Below, in pieces: positions 45,710 to 48,805 of a stretch of DNA of 48,805 bases; the first letter of the stretch is position 1, and each line of letters begins with the position of its first letter. This DNA comes from Nostoc sp. LEGE 12450 (lineage in GTDB: Bacteria > Cyanobacteriota > Cyanobacteriia > Cyanobacteriales > Nostocaceae). The notes under the pieces were generated by a model. That model ran no database searches. It was not told the DNA's origin and was given only the letters and a program-made list of their open reading frames with translations. The translations under genes were made by a program, and so were the position numbers. The stretch spans positions 1-48,805 of the forward strand of contig NZ_JADEXU010000048.1 in the NCBI RefSeq assembly GCF_015206895.1. The letters are read 5' to 3'.

Positions 45710-45777
45710 AGCCCGTCCACTGTAGCGGAAAACCGTCAGCGATTGGCGTAGGATATTTCTTTTTTTTTAATTTTCAT
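45710..45777 (-). other. Probable real N-terminus of the ABC transporter, broken by an A9 homopolymer
   Basis: On the minus strand an ATG at 45777-45775 is followed by AAA ATT and nine A. In this frame it stops after 13 codons. With ten A it would read MKIKKKRNILRQSLTVFRYS and join the transporter frame cleanly. Either an indel, an assembly error or transcriptional slippage at the A-tract is implied. Confidence 0.55.
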
Positions 45778-45935
45778 CTTTTTTGGACAAGCTCCGCCCA
45801 AGCTGGCGTATCTTCCTAACTCTTTTAATCTTTATATAATTTTAACAACAAAGAACTCAGAACTCAGTACCTAGAATGATGAGTATGCGACTGAGTGGTG
45901 AATACGATGCTGAAATTAACGGATATTCTGACTCC

Positions 45936-45960
45936 TGTTAGCGGATAGCTAAGGTTTAGC
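45936..45960 (+). repeat. 25-bp inverted repeat, left copy
   Basis: Starts TGTTAGCGGATAGCTA and ends GGTTTAGC. Its inverse (one mismatch) is at 47256-47280. The pair brackets the aldo/keto reductase gene. A second nearby direct repeat ATTCTGACTCCTGTT occurs at 45925-45939 and 45970-45984. Confidence 0.75.
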
Positions 45961-45991
45961 TCATTCTGAATTCTGACTCCTGTTGACATTT

Positions 45992-47122
45992 TTATCCCCA
46001 CAACCTCCGACCTGCTTTCCCACTTAATTTTTGGTGAGTATCTGACAATAAAGCTGGAATATCTAACTTTTCTGGACACCGAGGTAAACAGTCTCCACAT
46101 TCTGTACAGCGATCGCTTTTCATTCCAGGGAACCAGTGACCAGCATTTTCAAACATTCCGTAACGATATTGTCCATAGTCTTTCATGTCGTATGCCACTG
46201 CGAGATTACGTAACCGCAATACCTCTGGAATATTGATATTTTCTGGACAGGGCAAACAAGCATAACATTGGCTACATTTATCAGTTCCCAAAGCAAGTTT
46301 TTGGTGATTTTCTAACCTCTGGAAAGCAGAAATTTCTGCTGATTTTAGCTCTCCATTATGGTCAGCAACTTGCAAAGGTTCTATTAATTCATCTGGGTTG
46401 GCTGGCCCTATACTTAAAGTATTAATACGGTTGTCACCAAGTAAAAAACGATAGCATAGTTCTAAGGGGGAATACGGCTGACACAAATCTTTTAGGGTTT
46501 GGGGTGGCGTATACAGCTTTCCCCCTTTGTCAGCAGGGGAAATAATGAAAATGCCCATATCTTTTTCGGCAGCTAGTTGAATTGCTGGTGCGTGCCGTTG
46601 AAAAAAATAGTAATAATGCAGATTGACAAACTCAAAAAAATTAGTTTTGATAGCTGCCTCAATTAGCTCTAATGACCCGTGGCTGGAAAAACCAACGTGT
46701 CGCACTCGACCATCAGCAACAGCTTCCTCTACGGCTTTCATACAGCCATTTTTGGCTTGCACCCACTCCAAGTGTTGCCAAGTGTTCAAGCCATGAACGC
46801 CTAAGCAATCTAAATAATCTAGCTGTAATCGTTCTAGGGATTCGTCGATGTACCGACGCATGGTGTCAGCATCTGCTGTGGCTGAGATTTTGGTAGTGAT
46901 GTAAAGCTTCGTTCGGGGTATTGACAACCCAGCTTTTAATGCCCTACCAAGATACTCCTCGCTTTTGCCGTAACCTCTGGCGGTTTCTAGATGATTAATT
47001 CCTAGCGCTAAGGCTTGTTCAATGATCTGGTGAGCATTTTCAAAATAAGCCAGGTAGCGCATTGTTCCTAGAGAGAAAACCGAGAGGTGCAGATTCGTTT
47101 TCCCAAAGCGTCGGTATTGCAT
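45992..47122 (-). CDS. Aldo/keto reductase with C-terminal 4Fe-4S ferredoxin domain
   Basis: A 376-aa protein: an AKR barrel (1-270) with a 4Fe-4S domain (about 280-376). The ferredoxin motifs are CSQCYACLPCP near 283 and CTECGDCLPRCP near 340, each a CxxCxxC followed by CP. The barrel shows ETARGYGKSEEYLG, where the usual Asp of the catalytic tetrad is Glu and the Tyr is retained, plus TTKIS (Lys) and GVHGLN (His). Iron-sulfur AKR proteins probably use ferredoxin-linked electron transfer; the substrate is not known. It is monocistronic, the ATG is at 47122, and it is bracketed by 25-bp inverted repeats. Confidence 0.85.
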   Translation of the reverse strand: MQYRRFGKTNLHLSVFSLGTMRYLAYFENAHQIIEQALALGINHLETARGYGKSEEYLGRALKAGLSIPRTKLYITTKISATADADTMRRYIDESLERLQLDYLDCLGVHGLNTWQHLEWVQAKNGCMKAVEEAVADGRVRHVGFSSHGSLELIEAAIKTNFFEFVNLHYYYFFQRHAPAIQLAAEKDMGIFIISPADKGGKLYTPPQTLKDLCQPYSPLELCYRFLLGDNRINTLSIGPANPDELIEPLQVADHNGELKSAEISAFQRLENHQKLALGTDKCSQCYACLPCPENINIPEVLRLRNLAVAYDMKDYGQYRYGMFENAGHWFPGMKSDRCTECGDCLPRCPEKLDIPALLSDTHQKLSGKAGRRLWG

Positions 47123-47255
47123 AAATTGAGTCCTGAGTAGTGAGTGCTGAGTAGAAAGACGATTAATATTGTCTGTACAAGAATGAAAAAGTGAAAAAGA
47201 AAGAATAAAGAATTTATTTTTAAGATTCTCTATTCTTTCTCAGCACTCAGCACGG

Positions 47256-47280
47256 GCTAAACCATAGCTATCCGCTAACA
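47256..47280 (-). repeat. 25-bp inverted repeat, right copy
   Basis: Starts GCTAAACCATAGCTATCCGC and is the reverse complement of 45936-45960 with one mismatch. It lies about 130 bp upstream of the reductase ATG. Confidence 0.75.
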
Positions 47281-47295
47281 GCACTCAGCACTTTT

Positions 47296-47793
47296 CTAGC
47301 TGTCGCCATTACCAAAGCGCTTGATCAAATCTTCAGGACGGAGATTAGAAATAAATTCACGGAAGGCTTGCTGTTCGGCTTCATCTGCATCACGGTCAAC
47401 AGGGATAGAAGCATCGGCAATCACTTCTTCCATTACCCAGATAGGGGTATTTGTACGGAGAGCAATGGCGATCGCATCGCTAGGACGTGCGTCAATTTCT
47501 TTTTTGACCTCACCTTGCTGGACAATTAAAGCCGCATAAAATGTATCCTTTTGCAGGGAATGAATGATCACCTTTTCTAGAGTCATATTCCAAGTCTCTA
47601 GAAGATTCACAATCAGGTCGTGGGTTAAGGGTCTGGGAGGCTTTTGATTCTCCAGTGCGCCCATAATTGCCCTAGCCTGTTCCTGACCAATATAAATTGG
47701 CAAAGCCCGCCGATCTGAAGAATCTTTCAAAAGGACGATCGGGCTGCGGGTTATGGCATCTAATGCTATGCCAGCAACTTTCATTTCAATCAT
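47296..47793 (-). CDS. Bifunctional nuclease family protein (DUF151)
   Basis: A 165-aa protein of the BFN/DUF151 family, with reported DNase and RNase activity in the plant homologue. Family blocks are MKVAGIALDAITRSPIVLLKD, LPIYIGQEQARAI, HDLIVNLL, IDARPSDAIAIALR (the most conserved) and VIADASIP. It is probably cytosolic. The start ATG at 47793 is followed by the expected first strand. It is divergent from ribE; the pairing is probably conserved in related cyanobacteria, which I infer from memory only. Confidence 0.9.
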   Translation of the reverse strand: MIEMKVAGIALDAITRSPIVLLKDSSDRRALPIYIGQEQARAIMGALENQKPPRPLTHDLIVNLLETWNMTLEKVIIHSLQKDTFYAALIVQQGEVKKEIDARPSDAIAIALRTNTPIWVMEEVIADASIPVDRDADEAEQQAFREFISNLRPEDLIKRFGNGDS

Positions 47794-48133
47794 TGCCTAA
47801 GCCTCTACAATGCTTTGAGAGCCTTGGATGTTGTGTAACAAATAGTACCCCTTTTTAGGCGGTCTGGTGACAGTAATAAACATAAGCATTCGTTCTCTAT
47901 AATTGCTTCTATTAAACTCCGAACTTGTGGTGAAAACCAGAGTAAGTCAAATTGGTCTTCTTAGACAATAACCTTCTTACCCAAGTATGCCTTGTGAAGG
48001 ATGCTAATGTGTTAATATTCCTATACGAAAAAAAGTCAGAAAATATACTTGGATGTTCGACATTTCTGTGACAATTACCAATTCATTTCAGGCAAATTTA
48101 GGCAATAAATAGAGTTAGTTTGACAAAAAAGCC
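47794..48133. other. Divergent promoter region, DUF151 gene and riboflavin synthase gene
   Basis: No gene. It should hold both promoters. No FMN riboswitch consensus (AGGATATGAGG-like box and paired stems) is visible, and no strong inverted repeat is seen. Confidence 0.5.
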
Positions 48134-48805
48134 GTGTTTACAGGATTAATCCAAGCATTAGGAACAATAGAACCCTTGGGGGGCGATTCTTGGCAAATTA
48201 CTTGTGTAAGCCATTCTGGTGAAGTAATTATGCAAGATTTGGCTTATGGTGACAGTGTTGCAGTAGATGGTGTTTGCCTGACAGTAGAAAAAGTTTTAAA
48301 AGACGGGTTTATAGCCACGGCTTCACCGGAAACGCTACGCCGCACAACGTTGGGAGGTGAGCAAACGCAACAGAGATATGTCAATTTAGAAGCGTCGCTA
48401 AAGGTGGGCAGCAAAGTTGGCGGTCATTTTGTCATGGGTCATGTAGATGGCATCGGTCGATTGCTAGTGGCAGAACAAACGGCTAGTTCTTGGGAAATGA
48501 CCTTTATTGCATCTGAAGCGATCGCACGATACATTGTCCCCAAAGGTAGCATAGCTGTCAACGGCATCAGTCTCACAGTAGCCGCTTATGACTCAGAACT
48601 CTCCCAATTCAAGGTGGCGGTAATCCCCCTCACATACAGCGAGACAAATCTTCGCTATTTGGTTGCTGGGAGTTTGGTGAATTTAGAAGGGGATATTCTC
48701 GGCAAATACGTCGAAAAATTCCTTTACTCTGGCAACCCAAACACCACAGCCCATGATGAAACAAGTTTAGATGGCATTACACCCGCATTCTTAGCAGAAC
48801 ACGGG
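48134..48805 (+). CDS. ribE: Riboflavin synthase alpha subunit, cut by the window end
   Basis: Riboflavin synthase dismutates two 6,7-dimethyl-8-ribityllumazine molecules into riboflavin and a pyrimidine. The protein begins MFTGLIQALGTIEPL from GTG at 48134, shows the first lumazine-binding repeat (AYGDSVAVDGVCLTV, HFVMGHVDGIG) and the second (YIVPKGSIAVNGISLTV, ETNLRYL). The 224 codons in the window reach the usual family length, and the frame is still open at the edge. Expected C-terminal sequence is missing only by a few residues. The gene symbol is ribE or ribC depending on nomenclature. Confidence 0.92.
   Translation, partial: MFTGLIQALGTIEPLGGDSWQITCVSHSGEVIMQDLAYGDSVAVDGVCLTVEKVLKDGFIATASPETLRRTTLGGEQTQQRYVNLEASLKVGSKVGGHFVMGHVDGIGRLLVAEQTASSWEMTFIASEAIARYIVPKGSIAVNGISLTVAAYDSELSQFKVAVIPLTYSETNLRYLVAGSLVNLEGDILGKYVEKFLYSGNPNTTAHDETSLDGITPAFLAEHG

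Noticed and set aside
45864..46100. 78-aa ORF overlapping the end of the aldo/keto reductase
   Set aside because: It is an out-of-frame shadow over the reductase 3' end and the repeat-rich gap.
47794..48133. FMN riboswitch ahead of riboflavin synthase
   Set aside because: The conserved RFN box and paired helices are not visible in this 340-bp gap.

Overview
The window looks like chromosomal DNA of a filamentous heterocystous cyanobacterium of the Nostoc type. The evidence is the many HIP1 octamers (GCGATCGC), low-complexity extragenic repeats built on GGGAGCA and GGGCATT, cyanobacterial families (DUF1997, DUF4079, DUF502, LabA-like NYN, bifunctional nuclease DUF151, MenH) and a complete locus matching the hormogonium polysaccharide locus hpsA-K of Nostoc punctiforme. 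I see no rRNA, tRNA, CRISPR array, prophage or intact insertion sequence.

Layout. 1-6.0 kb (minus strand): pepA, an intergenic 42-bp tandem repeat with hairpins, an EcsC-like membrane protein, a Uma2 endonuclease-fold protein, then an alpha/beta hydrolase and a PlsC-type acyltransferase that resemble the two halves of plant phytyl ester synthases. 6.4-12.2 kb (plus): metG, a LabA-like NYN gene overlapping lptC, an InrS/CsoR-type metal sensor, a small element with inverted-repeat ends, a zinc-ribbon mini-protein and menH. 12.2-17 kb: a membrane-anchored lysozyme-like protein with a probable CTG start, an NAD(P)-binding oxidoreductase, DUF1997, DUF4079 and a long ankyrin-repeat protein. 17.5-23.8 kb (minus): DUF502, nusB, ftsY and a GAF-PP2C phosphatase. 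A 1.4-kb gene-free stretch dense in hairpins lies between ftsY and the phosphatase.

24.3-38.2 kb (minus): hpsA (1536 aa, one anchor), pseudopilins hpsB, C and D, glycosyltransferases hpsE, F and G, pseudopilin hpsH, the nucleotidyltransferase-like hpsI, coiled-coil membrane protein hpsJ and glycosyltransferase hpsK. Together they should assemble and export the polysaccharide used for hormogonium gliding, with the pseudopilins forming a type II secretion/type IV pilus-like scaffold. 38.9-42.4 kb: metH. 42.5-43.8 kb (plus): an AT-rich two-gene module of unknown function (a 260-aa orphan plus a DUF488 protein) behind an operator-like inverted repeat. This is the best candidate for an undescribed system. 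43.9-48.8 kb: an ABC exporter whose natural start lies across an A9 tract in another frame, a ferredoxin-type aldo/keto reductase flanked by 25-bp inverted repeats, the DUF151 nuclease, and divergently the riboflavin synthase gene, cut by the window end.

Most gene calls rest on recognisable motifs. Regulatory calls are inferences from inverted repeats and spacing only. Nothing was searched against a database.
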